This document shows, piece by piece, positions 44,877 to 54,407 of a DNA stretch of 64,000 nt. This DNA comes from Halomonas sp. GTDB lineage: Bacteria; Pseudomonadota; Gammaproteobacteria; Pseudomonadales; Halomonadaceae. The notes beneath the pieces are model-generated. The model saw nothing but the letters and a program-made list of their open reading frames with translations, ran no database searches and was not told the DNA's origin. Positions within the stretch are counted from its first letter, which is position 1; each line of letters starts with the position of its first letter. The stretch is taken from assembly GCF_017983445.1 (NCBI RefSeq), contig NZ_JAGOBJ010000005.1:248001-312000 (forward strand), in the 5' to 3' direction. The translations under genes and the position numbers were made by a program.

Positions 44877-45689
44877 TCAGGATTGGGTAACGGGCGGTGC
44901 GGTAATGGCATGATTGATAAACAGGCCAAAGAGCTCGCTTAACGACGCCACACCCAGCTGGGCGTAAATTCGTTTGCGGTGATTTTTGACCGTACCTTGG
45001 GTGATCTGCAGGCGCTCGGCAATCTCTTCGGAATCCAGGCCCTGCACCATCAAGGCAGCCACCTGCTGTTCACGGCGGGTTAAATGCACCTGTCCAAAGC
45101 TGCCAATGGCCTGGCGAATGTGCTGGCTAATCGGCTGATTGAGCTGCAAAGGCTCAGAAAGATGCAGCGGATTATTGCCCCACTGTTTGCGGCACAGCGC
45201 GGCCAGCAATTCAATATACGGCTCAAGGGAGTGGGCATCGGAGGAAGAGAACCCGTCACTATCCGCTAGCAACCCCAGATAAATAACAATCCAGCGGGCA
45301 TCATCCAGACGAATGGCGAGACAAAGTTCATCCTGCCAGCCGGTTCGCTGATAGAAGTCGCTGGCGTATTCGTTATACCCGGCAGGCGGTACCACATCGG
45401 CCATACGCAGCACACCCTGGCGCGGTGCTTGGTCAAGCGCTACCAGAAAAGGGTCCTGCTGGTAGTCCTGCAGCAAGTAGCGCTGAAAAAGCAGCTCACG
45501 GCGATCGGGAATGGAATCGAACAGGTAGATAGGGTGTTTGTTAGGCCGGTACCCAATGACCACCGCACAGTCAAAGGGGATAATGGTTTTGAGCAGCGCC
45601 GTTAGCCGTGAGGTGAAACTCACCGTGTGCAGCGCATCAATCGTCTGCGTTAACGCATGCGGCATGGCGTCTTTAAAGAGAGTAGGCAT
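44877..45689 (-). CDS. LuxR-family transcriptional regulator
   Basis: The 270-residue protein has an N-terminal sensory region (about 20-170) without obvious autoinducer-binding signature, and a C-terminal LuxR helix-turn-helix (about 200-258: [50 protein letters not shown]). The ligand is unknown. It is divergent from a small winged-helix gene and upstream of tyrS, probably separately transcribed. Confidence 0.88.
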   Translation of the reverse strand: MPTLFKDAMPHALTQTIDALHTVSFTSRLTALLKTIIPFDCAVVIGYRPNKHPIYLFDSIPDRRELLFQRYLLQDYQQDPFLVALDQAPRQGVLRMADVVPPAGYNEYASDFYQRTGWQDELCLAIRLDDARWIVIYLGLLADSDGFSSSDAHSLEPYIELLAALCRKQWGNNPLHLSEPLQLNQPISQHIRQAIGSFGQVHLTRREQQVAALMVQGLDSEEIAERLQITQGTVKNHRKRIYAQLGVASLSELFGLFINHAITAPPVTQS

Positions 45690-45773
45690 ACGTATTAAAC
45701 GGTGGCTGTGGCAGAGGACGTTCAGTATGCTTTAGTCCGCGCTCATTTATAAGGCAATCACGCGGTAGATTTT

Positions 45774-46085
45774 ATGACCGATTCTCTCAGCAAGACAAAA
45801 TCCAGCTTCTATCGCCGTCTTTACGTGGCTTATCTGATCGACCACGGCGTATCGAGCGTTCCTGCGCTCGTGAGCACCTGCGGCATGCCGCGTCGTACCG
45901 CTCAGGATACCATCGCATCCCTTGCCGAGCTGGATATTGAATGCCAGTTTCAACCCACCCAGGGTGAGCGCCATAACAGCGGTGAATACCAGATTATTAG
46001 CTGGGGCCCTATTGATCCTGTCTGGGTCAAGAAGCAAGCAAAACTACTCGCAGAGGCGCTTGACTACCCCGTACTCCCTTCTTGA
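45774..46085 (+). CDS. Small winged-helix protein
   Basis: The 103-residue protein has a helix-turn-helix near residues 14-50 (YVAYLIDHGVSSVPALVSTCGMPRRTAQDTIASL) followed by a wing-like strand pair (NSGEYQIISWGPI) and a C-terminal helix. It looks like a compact DNA-binding protein found in many pseudomonad-type genomes; its target is unknown. It ends convergent to the copper ATPase gene, 22 bp apart. Confidence 0.75.
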   Translation: MTDSLSKTKSSFYRRLYVAYLIDHGVSSVPALVSTCGMPRRTAQDTIASLAELDIECQFQPTQGERHNSGEYQIISWGPIDPVWVKKQAKLLAEALDYPVLPS

Positions 46086-46107
46086 TTTGGCCGGTTGACT
46101 CGGCAGA

Positions 46108-48294
46108 TCAGTCGCGCCAGGCAAGCCGTGCGGCATTCAGCGTAACGCTTAATGAACTGGCTACCATGGCCAATACCGCCACCAACGGCGGAATGGCCAT
46201 GATGATGACAAGCCCCAGTGCCAGCGTGTTATACACCGCTGAAAGGGTCAAGTTCTGAACCATTACGCGGCGGGTAGCGCGCGCGGTGACAAGGCCCGTC
46301 ACCAAACTTGCAATGCCAGGTTTTAACAGGTGCGCGGCGGCGCCTTCTCGGGCAGCGTTACTGGCGTTAAAGGGCGCCATGCCGACATCGGCGGCGGCCA
46401 GGCTTAAAGTATCATTGACCCCATCGCCGACAAACAGTGTGGGAGCAGGCAACCCTTGCACCAAGCGTGCTTTTGCTTCTGGCGAGCGCTCGGCATAGCA
46501 GGCTTCAACGGGCAACCCCAGCTGCTCGGCAGCGGCATACACCGCGCTAGGCCGGTCGCCGCTGAGCATGACCACCCAATAGTTAGCCTGCAAGGCGTGA
46601 ACGCTCTGCGCCATATCTTCCAAAAGGGCATCCTCTAGATAGAAGCTGCCTAACCAGCCTTCTGTATCCGCGAGCAGCACTTCTGACGCGGATGGTCTTG
46701 AAGCACTGGCTGCCTGAAGCGGTAGCTCGATGCGCTGGCTTTCAAAAAAACGTTGGCTACCCAGCCAAATATCGCCTTTTCCAGGCAAGCGAAGATGTAC
46801 ACCCTGACCCGGCATATCCTGTATCACGTTGGCATTTATAGCCTTGGATTCCTCTGAGCGCGCCCAGCGCGTCAATGCCTGAGCCAGCGGGTGCTGGCTA
46901 TTAGAGGCGGCTTGGTACAGCGTGGTTTTAAGTGCTGGCTCTGACACTCCCTCTCGGCTTGTCCAATCCACGAGTGAAGGCTCGCCCTGGGTAAGCGTGC
47001 CGGTTTTATCCAGCGCAATCGCCTGAATTTTAGCCAGCGTTTCAAGCGCTGCCGGGTCGCGTAATGCAATGCCCTGCTGAATCAGTTGCCCACTCCCCGC
47101 CAAGCTTGCCAAAGGGACGGCAAGCCCAACGGCGCACGGGCACGCAACTACCAGTACTGATAGTGCGCGCACAGCGGCTTCTTCAATACCCAGTCCTAGC
47201 AACAAACCCGCTGGAAAGGCGGCAACCCCGAGCAACAAAGCCACAGGGCTTAACCAGGCGGCAAAGCGGTCGGCGAGTTTTTGAAGCTCACCCTTCTGGG
47301 CCTGGTAATGGCGCATCTGTTCGCGCAGGCGGTCCAGGCGGCGCTGGCCTAACGCCTGGGTCACGGTAATGACGACTTCGTCGCTACCGAGTAATCGACA
47401 CCCGGCGTAGACTAGTTCCCCTCTGGAAAAATGCCGGGGCACACTTTCCCCCGTGAGCGATGCGGTATCCACCCAGGCAGCGCTTTCCAAAATGCCATCC
47501 AGTGCAATAAGCGTTTGAGGCGCAAGTTTTATCCGTACCCCTGGCTCAATCTCGGCTAATGGAACTACCCGCCACTGATCACACTGCCATACCGCGGCTT
47601 CATTATTGGGTTGGGGCAAGGCATCGAGCGCCTTTAACCCCCGGTGGCGGCATAAGGTTTCGACCAGGCGCCCGCCAAGCAGCAGCACAATCAGCATCAC
47701 GGCAGTGTCAAAATATACTTCTGCCGAACCGCGCCACAAAAGCCCGATGGAGACCACTACGGCGGCAAGCACTCCCAGGGTTACCAGAACATCCATGCCC
47801 GGGCGCTTGGCGCGTAGCGTACGCAGGCCTGCCCGATAAAACGGCCAGCCAGCAAAGGTCACAACCGGAATAGAAAACGCTCCCGACACCCAGGCGACCA
47901 CCCACTCAATTGTTGGGTTAGGCAACGCACCAGCATAAATCAGGATAGAGGCGAGCATTGTCCACATGCCAAATACCGAACCCACCAGCAGGCGCAGGCT
48001 CAAATAGCGGCTTTCCTGCTCCAGACGCGCGTGCGCATCCGCATTGGGCTCAAGCTCGGTTAAGTGATAGCCCAGGCGCTTTACTTTAGGGGCCAGGGCA
48101 TCGAGTGCGATAGCCTCACTGCCCCCCTTTATCCAGAGCGTGGCGGTGGGGTAATGCACGCTGATATTCTCAACGCCTTTACGGTGGCTAAGCACTCCCT
48201 CTACGGCAAGCGCACAGCTTGTGCACCACATACCGTTTAGCGTGTAGAGCGCCTCGTTAACGCCGGGTTCGCCCGGTGCCGCTTGAGCTTCCAC
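46108..48294 (-). CDS. Heavy-metal P1B-type ATPase, copper type (CcoI/FixI-like)
   Basis: The 728-residue inner-membrane pump has an N-terminal metal-binding domain with CXXC (NGMWCTSCALAVEGVL), the membrane metal site CPC in VVACPCAVGLAVPLA, the phosphorylation motif DKTGTLTQG, TGES in ASLTGESVPRHF and the hinge GDGVNDTLSLAAADVG. CPC indicates copper specificity. It is the last gene of the cytochrome oxidase operon, so it probably supplies copper to the binuclear or CuA centre, as CcoI does for cbb3 oxidase. Confidence 0.93.
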   Translation of the reverse strand: MEAQAAPGEPGVNEALYTLNGMWCTSCALAVEGVLSHRKGVENISVHYPTATLWIKGGSEAIALDALAPKVKRLGYHLTELEPNADAHARLEQESRYLSLRLLVGSVFGMWTMLASILIYAGALPNPTIEWVVAWVSGAFSIPVVTFAGWPFYRAGLRTLRAKRPGMDVLVTLGVLAAVVVSIGLLWRGSAEVYFDTAVMLIVLLLGGRLVETLCRHRGLKALDALPQPNNEAAVWQCDQWRVVPLAEIEPGVRIKLAPQTLIALDGILESAAWVDTASLTGESVPRHFSRGELVYAGCRLLGSDEVVITVTQALGQRRLDRLREQMRHYQAQKGELQKLADRFAAWLSPVALLLGVAAFPAGLLLGLGIEEAAVRALSVLVVACPCAVGLAVPLASLAGSGQLIQQGIALRDPAALETLAKIQAIALDKTGTLTQGEPSLVDWTSREGVSEPALKTTLYQAASNSQHPLAQALTRWARSEESKAINANVIQDMPGQGVHLRLPGKGDIWLGSQRFFESQRIELPLQAASASRPSASEVLLADTEGWLGSFYLEDALLEDMAQSVHALQANYWVVMLSGDRPSAVYAAAEQLGLPVEACYAERSPEAKARLVQGLPAPTLFVGDGVNDTLSLAAADVGMAPFNASNAAREGAAAHLLKPGIASLVTGLVTARATRRVMVQNLTLSAVYNTLALGLVIIMAIPPLVAVLAMVASSLSVTLNAARLAWRD

Positions 48295-48303
48295 GCTAAC
48301 CCC

Positions 48304-48660
48304 TCATAAACAAGGCGGCAGACCCACCATTGGCCCGGCAACAAACATCACCCCTACTGCAGAAAACACATAAAGCCAGGCAGAAACGAACGCATTGAAG
48401 TGCTGCCGTCCTTTATGGTGCTTAGCCTCTTGAAAGCATCCCCAGGCAAGCCCTGCGAGCAGCAAAGCGGTCAGCAGACTCAACAATAACAAGCTGATAT
48501 TGATGGAAGTGAGTGCACCCTGCGCAGGGTCGGGCGGCGCTACGGCGCAGGCGACCGAAAGGCCGCCATATATCGCGATAAACCAGATACTCCAAAGCGT
48601 TAGCCCGCCGACAAAATGGCCCGGATGGGTGAGATGCAGACGCTGAATAATAGCTCTCAT
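48304..48660 (-). CDS. Small membrane protein of the oxidase operon
   Basis: The 118-residue protein has about three hydrophobic segments (LWSIWFIAIYGGLSVAC, ISLLLLSLLTALLLAGLAW, FVSAWLYVFSAVGVMFVAG) and no cofactor motif. It lies between the fused oxidase gene and the copper ATPase, with spacings of 3 and 9 bp. It is likely an accessory or subunit IV-like protein of the oxidase; this role is inferred from location only. Confidence 0.7.
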   Translation of the reverse strand: MRAIIQRLHLTHPGHFVGGLTLWSIWFIAIYGGLSVACAVAPPDPAQGALTSINISLLLLSLLTALLLAGLAWGCFQEAKHHKGRQHFNAFVSAWLYVFSAVGVMFVAGPMVGLPPCL

Positions 48661-48663
48661 GCT

Positions 48664-51192
48664 TTAGCTCCCAACCACTCTAGGTAACACGGCCAGCGCA
48701 ACAATCAGTATACAGAACACCACTGCGTTATAACGCCAGAAATAGGCCACCACCACGGGCTCAAACGGCGCATGAACGCCTACATAGCGATAGCCAACAC
48801 GCATGCCTTGCATCAAGGACAACACTGCTCCTAAAGCACTATGCAGGAGGGCATAGCACAGACCTACCATCAAGATGGCATCGTGAGAAGTTTCTGTTAC
48901 GGCCAGGTTGGCGTTCCACATCACCCATAAAATCAACCCAAACTGTAAGCCACCTAAAAGCGCTGACCCATAAAGGCGTATCGCCAAGCCGTTGTCCTGC
49001 TGCTTGCGTAGCCTGCTTATGCTGCTCTCCATCAGCGCCGTGCCTCCTAATAAGGCAACCCCGGCGACGGATAACGCTACCAATGAAAGCGGTGAGGCAT
49101 CAGGCATCCGCCATTCTGGCGATACGGTCCATAAATAGAACCAGCCAAAAAGGTAGGATAAGAAAAAAGATCCATTTGCGATCATTGCCGTAGTCATGGT
49201 CCATAAACCGGGGCCATCCATGGTACGCGAATGAAGCGGCGGGTCCCCGGGCATAGTTTGAGCATCAGGCGCTGCTCTGGGATGGGCGCCGTTTTCCCAC
49301 GACCAGCGCAGTAGAAAACCGATGGCAATCAACACGCCAATACCAGCCAGCGGGTACCAGCGCAGCAGCAGGCTGATACACACCACGGCCAGCGCCATGG
49401 CCGCAAACAGTGGCCACCAAGAGTTACCGGGTAGATGAATGATTTCCCGCACTTTGCCTGTCAAGGGATCAGTGCCCCATAGCTCACGGCGCCCGTGGTC
49501 GGCTACCGCCAAGCCATGCTTGCCTTCCTGCATCTGCTGCGGAAGCTCTGGGTGCTCCCAAAGTGGGTGACGCGTTTCGATAGGCGGCAGGCTGACAAAG
49601 TTATAAGGGCTAGGCGGCATTTGGTTAGCCCACTCCAGCGTATCGGCGTTCCAAGGATTGGTTTTGGCCGGCTTGCCGTAGCGAAAGTGCAAAGCGATAT
49701 CGATCAGCACCATGGCAAACCCAGCAGACATTACAAAGCTACCGATAGAAGACAGCAGATTAAAAATATCCCAGCCAAAGCCGGTATCGTAGGTATACAC
49801 CCGGCGAGGCATTCCCAAAAGTCCTGTCCAGTGCATAATCAGGAACGTGGCGTTAAAGCCAATAAAGACCAGCCAAAATCCCCATTTACCAATGGTTTCG
49901 GAGGGCATGCGGCCTGAAAAAAGCGGCAGCCAGTAATAAAGCCCTGCCATCAATGGGAACAACATACCGCCCACTAGTACATAGTGCATATGCGCCACGA
50001 CAAAGTGGGTGTCATGCACCTGCCAATTGAATGGCACCAGCGCCAGCATGACCCCGGTTAGCCCGCCGCACACGAAAATGACCAAAAAACCAACAATCCA
50101 TAGCATGGGTAGTTTCAGCTTGGGTTTTCCCAGCCAAAGTGTAGCGAGCCAAGCAAATATCTGGATGGCCGTTGGAATCGCCACAAGCATACTGGCTGCC
50201 GAGAAAAAAGCCTGGGCCAGTTGAGGGATACCCACGGTAAACATGTGGTGTACCCACAAACCAAAACTGATAAACCCCATGACGGTAATCGCAAAGACGA
50301 CCCATCCATACCCTACGATAGGGCGTCCGGCGAATACGGGAATGATCGTTGACACAATGCCCGCCGCCGGCAAAAAGATGATATAGACCTCAGGGTGACC
50401 AAATAGCCAGAACAGGTGTTGCCAAAGTACAGGGTCCCCGCCGCCCGCAACTTCAAAAAACGGCATACCCACGGCACGTTCAAGCTCGAGCAAAATACTG
50501 CCCAAAATCAACGGTGGAAAACCCACCACGATCATTAGCGCCATGGCGAGGATATACCAGGCAAACAGCGGCATTTTATGTAGCGCCATACCCTGCGTAC
50601 GGGTACGCAGAATGGAAACTACCAGCTCTACACCCGCAGACAGCGCGGATATCTCAACAAAGGTGATACCTAATAGCCAGAAGTCGGACCCGAGGCCTGG
50701 CGAGTATTCGCTGCTGCTCAGCGGCGTATACATGAACCAGCCACTGTCCGGGGCCATTTCCAATACCATGCTGAAAGATAAGATGATGCCGCCAAACAGA
50801 TAGCACCAGTAGCCTAGGGCGGATAGCCGTGGGCACACCAGATCTCGGGCTCCAATCATTTTGGGTATCATATAGATCGCCAAGCCTTCCAGAATGGGAA
50901 TGGCGAACAGGAACATCATCACCGTGCCGTGCATGGTGGTCACTTGGCTATAGATATCCGGGGTCAAAAAGTTCTGATCGGGTGTCGCAATTTGCGTGCG
51001 AATCAGCATCGCCAATATGCCGCCGATCAGGAAAAACGCCATCCCGGTGACCATAAACCGCAGGCCAAGCGTTGTGTGGTTAACGATGGTTAATGCTTTT
51101 AACCCGCGTGGGTTTCCCCATACCTCAGAAAGATCATCGTGCAGCCTTTGCAGATCCTCTGGACCGGCTGCTTCTGGGTTAGTCGTAGTCAT
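48664..51192 (-). CDS. Cytochrome c oxidase subunit I-III fusion
   Basis: This 842-residue membrane protein joins two subunits. Residues to about 560 form subunit I: heme and copper ligands appear in MHGTVMMFLF, HLFWLFGHPEVYIIFLPAAG, WVHHMFTVG and THFVVAHMHYVLVGG. The last 230 or so residues, after a hydrophilic linker, form a subunit III-like helical domain (SRTMDGPGLWTMTTAM, FGWFYLWTVSPEW). Such fusions are known in caa3-type oxidases. It overlaps coxII by four bases (ATGA), which sets the start at 51192 rather than 51213. Confidence 0.93.
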   Translation of the reverse strand: MTTTNPEAAGPEDLQRLHDDLSEVWGNPRGLKALTIVNHTTLGLRFMVTGMAFFLIGGILAMLIRTQIATPDQNFLTPDIYSQVTTMHGTVMMFLFAIPILEGLAIYMIPKMIGARDLVCPRLSALGYWCYLFGGIILSFSMVLEMAPDSGWFMYTPLSSSEYSPGLGSDFWLLGITFVEISALSAGVELVVSILRTRTQGMALHKMPLFAWYILAMALMIVVGFPPLILGSILLELERAVGMPFFEVAGGGDPVLWQHLFWLFGHPEVYIIFLPAAGIVSTIIPVFAGRPIVGYGWVVFAITVMGFISFGLWVHHMFTVGIPQLAQAFFSAASMLVAIPTAIQIFAWLATLWLGKPKLKLPMLWIVGFLVIFVCGGLTGVMLALVPFNWQVHDTHFVVAHMHYVLVGGMLFPLMAGLYYWLPLFSGRMPSETIGKWGFWLVFIGFNATFLIMHWTGLLGMPRRVYTYDTGFGWDIFNLLSSIGSFVMSAGFAMVLIDIALHFRYGKPAKTNPWNADTLEWANQMPPSPYNFVSLPPIETRHPLWEHPELPQQMQEGKHGLAVADHGRRELWGTDPLTGKVREIIHLPGNSWWPLFAAMALAVVCISLLLRWYPLAGIGVLIAIGFLLRWSWENGAHPRAAPDAQTMPGDPPLHSRTMDGPGLWTMTTAMIANGSFFLSYLFGWFYLWTVSPEWRMPDASPLSLVALSVAGVALLGGTALMESSISRLRKQQDNGLAIRLYGSALLGGLQFGLILWVMWNANLAVTETSHDAILMVGLCYALLHSALGAVLSLMQGMRVGYRYVGVHAPFEPVVVAYFWRYNAVVFCILIVALAVLPRVVGS

Positions 51193-52256
51193 GGTGTCAG
51201 GGTCTCCAGCCAAGCACCCAGGGACTCCAAGGTGGCAGTATCCATATAATCGTGCGGCGGCATTTTGTTACTCGGTTTAAGCGTTTGATGATTTTCCAAC
51301 CAGTAATGGATGGCGCCCTCCTCCATGGGCAGTACGCCAGCGCCCAAGGTATAGCGCGCGCCTATATCGGAAAGATCGGGTCCAATGTTGGATGAAGAAA
51401 GCCCGGCCACGCTATGACAAGCAGCGCAGGTGGAGGCGAAGGTTTCACGTGCCTGGATAAAGTTATCGTTGGCAACGGCCAGCTCGGCCAGCCGCTCTTC
51501 CTGCCGTTCAGCCAGCCACGCCTCATACTCCTCACGCTCGACGGCCTCTACGTAAAGGTTCATATGGGCATGTTGCGCGCCACAGAACTCGGCACATTGA
51601 GCGCCAAAAATACCCGGTTCGTCAGCCTCAAGACGAATAACGTTAACTCGGCCAGGCAACATATCAATCTTGCCACCTAACCGTGGCACCCAAAATGCGT
51701 GGATCACATCAGCGGAGGTAACGTGAAAGTCTACGGGCTCACCGGCAGGCATAATCAGTTGGTTCGACGTCACGACTTCGCCACCCTCGGCGCCTGGGTA
51801 GCGTACTTCCCACCACCACTGGTGGCCGATAACTTCTATGACGTCCGGTGGCTCGCTTAACGGCAGCGGCAGCATACGCTTGCCGGTCGGCACACCAAAA
51901 ATGAGAAGCGCGCTGACACTGAACACGGGCAATAAAATCCCGCCGCCCACAATCCAGCGGCGGGCAATTCTACGCTCTTGCTGAGGAGTCCGTTCATGGT
52001 GCTTGCGCTTAAACGCATAAAGCCACAGCGAGATGACCCCGATAAACACAACCGTGGCAAAAGTCAGCATGACCCACCAAATTAGCACCACATCGCGTGC
52101 AGCTTGCCCAGCGGGGTCTAGAATAGACTTATCACCGGCACACCCCGTGAGCCCAAGCAGCACTGCCAGCGAAACGTACGTTAACCGGTTGACCCGCCGT
52201 GCAACAGCACGTTGAATACATAACGAGGCGACGTGATATAAGTAGCGCTCCCTCAT
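51189..52256 (-). CDS. Cytochrome c oxidase subunit II with fused cytochrome c domain
   Basis: The 355-residue protein is predicted as a lipoprotein: its signal ends at the lipobox LGLTGC. Two membrane helices are followed by a cupredoxin domain with the CuA motif CAEFCGAQHAHM, and then a cytochrome c domain with the heme motif CAACHS and a later Met ligand (KMPPHD). This domain set defines the caa3 class. The start at 52256 follows AGGGAT; a GTG 24 bases upstream is also in frame. The gene starts the oxidase operon and is divergent from a DUF2231 gene. Confidence 0.94.
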   Translation of the reverse strand: MRERYLYHVASLCIQRAVARRVNRLTYVSLAVLLGLTGCAGDKSILDPAGQAARDVVLIWWVMLTFATVVFIGVISLWLYAFKRKHHERTPQQERRIARRWIVGGGILLPVFSVSALLIFGVPTGKRMLPLPLSEPPDVIEVIGHQWWWEVRYPGAEGGEVVTSNQLIMPAGEPVDFHVTSADVIHAFWVPRLGGKIDMLPGRVNVIRLEADEPGIFGAQCAEFCGAQHAHMNLYVEAVEREEYEAWLAERQEERLAELAVANDNFIQARETFASTCAACHSVAGLSSSNIGPDLSDIGARYTLGAGVLPMEEGAIHYWLENHQTLKPSNKMPPHDYMDTATLESLGAWLETLTP

Positions 52257-52291
52257 GTTTTTATCCCTATTTCTGCCCACAGGAAGTGATT

Positions 52292-52753
52292 ATGGCAAAC
52301 CCTAACAGGCGCACAATTAAAAGCCGCGCCGCGATTGCTGGCCACCCGTTGCACCCGCTGATGGTGCATTTCCCCGTCGCTGCACTTATGACCCTGGTGG
52401 CCTGCGATTTGGGCTACTGGTATACCGCCGACCCTTTCTGGCTGCGCGTAGGACTTTGGCTGGCGGGCATTGGCGCGCTTGGTGGATGGCTTGCGAGCAT
52501 TGCAGGCACGATTGATTTGATCAGCGTAGGGCAGATTCGCCGTTTGATCACAGGTTGGAGCCACGCCATTGTGGCCGTCGTCATGCTTTCGCTTGCATCG
52601 TTTAACTGGCTGATACGCTTTAACCAGCCCGAAATGGTGCTGCCGTGGGGCATTGCGATTTCCGTGATCACCGCCGGTTTGGTGGCCTTGGCAGGCTGGC
52701 TGGGCGGTCAGCTGGTGTATGAACACGCGGTGGGTGTTGAAGTCGAGGAGTAG
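52292..52753 (+). CDS. DUF2231 membrane protein
   Basis: The 153-residue protein starts with a hydrophilic segment and the family opening IAGHPLHPLMVHFPVAALM, then four hydrophobic segments. DUF2231 members are small inner-membrane proteins often linked with redox or cytochrome genes; their function is not known. An AGGAAG ribosome site fixes the ATG at 52292. It is divergent from the oxidase operon, sharing a very short promoter region of 35 bp between starts. Confidence 0.85.
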   Translation: MANPNRRTIKSRAAIAGHPLHPLMVHFPVAALMTLVACDLGYWYTADPFWLRVGLWLAGIGALGGWLASIAGTIDLISVGQIRRLITGWSHAIVAVVMLSLASFNWLIRFNQPEMVLPWGIAISVITAGLVALAGWLGGQLVYEHAVGVEVEE

Positions 52754-52774
52754 CTCGATACGTATCATGGCGGG

Positions 52775-53200
52775 TTAACTCCAGTCCAAGGGTTTAGCCA
52801 ATACAAACCCCAATACGCTGAGAATACCCGCCAAAGCCAGCAATAACGCTAAAATCGAGGCTGTTTTCACACCTTTATAAATGCCCATTTCCAGACGCAG
52901 AATCAGCCAGCCGCAGCCGCCGTGCGCTGCTACCATGGCCACCACCGCGGCGAGCTTAAAAGCCAACCAGCCCCCCATTAAACCATGCAATAGAAATAAG
53001 GCGGTGCCTGAGAATATGGCGACCAGGGCTGCCGGTGTTGCCACGGAAATATAAAAAAACCGCGGCATGGGAGGCGAACCCTGAGCAAAACCCGCATCTT
53101 TACGCAGCTGAAGCGAGTAGTTCAGTAATGCAGGCAAGTATAAAAGTGAGCCGCACCAGATAACGAGCGAGGCTATATGCAAAAGTTTTAGCCAAGGCAT
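52775..53200 (-). CDS. CopD/HemJ-like membrane protein
   Basis: The 141-residue protein of four membrane helices opens with WLKLLHIASLVIWCGSLLYLPALL. That is the helix-1 pattern with conserved His and Gly seen in HemJ and CopD-domain proteins. HemJ oxidises protoporphyrinogen IX; CopD-like proteins take part in copper handling. Either would fit the neighbouring heme-copper oxidase. Which one it is cannot be decided here. It is convergent with the DUF2231 gene. Confidence 0.75.
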   Translation of the reverse strand: MPWLKLLHIASLVIWCGSLLYLPALLNYSLQLRKDAGFAQGSPPMPRFFYISVATPAALVAIFSGTALFLLHGLMGGWLAFKLAAVVAMVAAHGGCGWLILRLEMGIYKGVKTASILALLLALAGILSVLGFVLAKPLDWS

Positions 53201-53283
53201 TGTGGCTTCCTTGCGTTGCGTTAGGCTTGGATGAATTGCGCTCCCTATACCTTAGCCAACACTCGCCACTCTAGCTAGCCGAT

Positions 53284-54129
53284 TTACGTGAGGCTAATTT
53301 CGTAACCTGTGAATTTTCGGAGATTAATTACGCCCGTATCCAATATAAGGTACTGGCCTTTAATGCCTTGCAGCACTCCTTCTACACGCGGTTGCTTGTC
53401 GAAATTATGCGATACCACCTTGCGTGGAAACACCTCAACCGGGTAATCAAAGGCATGCGGTGCCTCATCAAGCGTACGGATGGCATCTTGCCCGTGCAGA
53501 TCGCGCAGCTGACCCAATCCCTCACTCAACACATCCAGCAGGCGATCTCGCTCAGCGTTTAAGTCAAGCGGCTCGACTTCCCCTTTCAACATGGCGCGCC
53601 AGTTAGTGCGGTCGCTTACCTCACCTTTAAAGAGCATCTCGACAAACCCTGACTGCTGGCGGGTATCGACTTCAAGTATGGGCAGCGCCTGAATAGCGCC
53701 CTGATCCAGCCAGCGAGTGGGCATCTGTGTTTTTCGGGTAATGCCCACTTTCAGGCCTGACGAATTAGCCAGGTAAACAATATGCGGCTGAAAGCAGTGT
53801 TTTTCGCCCCACTCCGGCTCGCGGCAGGTGCCGAGAAAAAAGTGGCAGGTTTCAGGCTTCATGATGCAGGTATCGCACTGCGCCAAGCGCTTGAAACAGG
53901 GGTAGCAATGACCTTGGGCAAAGCTTTTCTTGGTTGCCCGCCCGCAGTGCGTGCAGGCAATGGCGCCACTCCACTCAAGCGTCAACGGCATTCCAATTCG
54001 CGAGTTGAGGGGAATTTCTCGATCTCCTGCCCGCAGGTGATAGACCACCTTGCCGCCGGGCTGGGCGGGCAACGAGGCGGACATCTTGCGTAAACATCCT
54101 TGCACTACCTGTTCAGTCACGCGTTGCAT
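53284..54129 (-). CDS. DUF2797 zinc-ribbon protein
   Basis: The 281-residue protein has Cys clusters CTHCGR, CYPCFKR, CDTC and a CHFF/GTC/KHC set that suggest metal binding. Further segments are VYLANSSGLKVGITRKTQMPTRW and a late GVLQGIKGQYLILDTGVINLRKF. These match the DUF2797 family of unknown function. The frame is open to 54231, but homology and overlap with the preceding gene favour ATG 54129. It overlaps the stop of the upstream DUF1315 gene by 17 bases. Confidence 0.82.
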   Translation of the reverse strand: MQRVTEQVVQGCLRKMSASLPAQPGGKVVYHLRAGDREIPLNSRIGMPLTLEWSGAIACTHCGRATKKSFAQGHCYPCFKRLAQCDTCIMKPETCHFFLGTCREPEWGEKHCFQPHIVYLANSSGLKVGITRKTQMPTRWLDQGAIQALPILEVDTRQQSGFVEMLFKGEVSDRTNWRAMLKGEVEPLDLNAERDRLLDVLSEGLGQLRDLHGQDAIRTLDEAPHAFDYPVEVFPRKVVSHNFDKQPRVEGVLQGIKGQYLILDTGVINLRKFTGYEISLT

Positions 54130-54397
54130 CTCGGCCCAGCCCTGCCATTTCCGGCGTAACGCCAGCACCCGATGATGCGGCACCACAGGTACGCTGCTCC
54201 AGATAGCCCACCCGATTTTCTTCAGCAACATTGTTTTCGGCTTCGTAACGCATTACCGCTTCCAGACACAGCTCCGTTTGCTCGGCGGTCAAGAACCGGC
54301 CGTCAGGCCATTTACGTAGCGACACGGCCTGTTTAAGGCTTTCATAAATCGCCGGGGTCATCTGGTTGATCATTTTATCAAACGTCATATCGCTCAT
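54113..54397 (-). CDS. DUF1315 (YeaC-like) protein
   Basis: The 94-residue cytoplasmic protein matches the YeaC/DUF1315 pattern: FDKMINQMTPAIYESLKQAVSLRKWPDG, LTAEQTELCLEAVMRYE. Function is unknown. It overlaps the DUF2797 gene, a gene pair also common in pseudomonads. The rhomboid gene lies 10 bp upstream on the same strand. Confidence 0.85.
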   Translation of the reverse strand: MSDMTFDKMINQMTPAIYESLKQAVSLRKWPDGRFLTAEQTELCLEAVMRYEAENNVAEENRVGYLEQRTCGAASSGAGVTPEMAGLGRDATRD

Positions 54398-54407
54398 TGC
54401 GGGCCTC

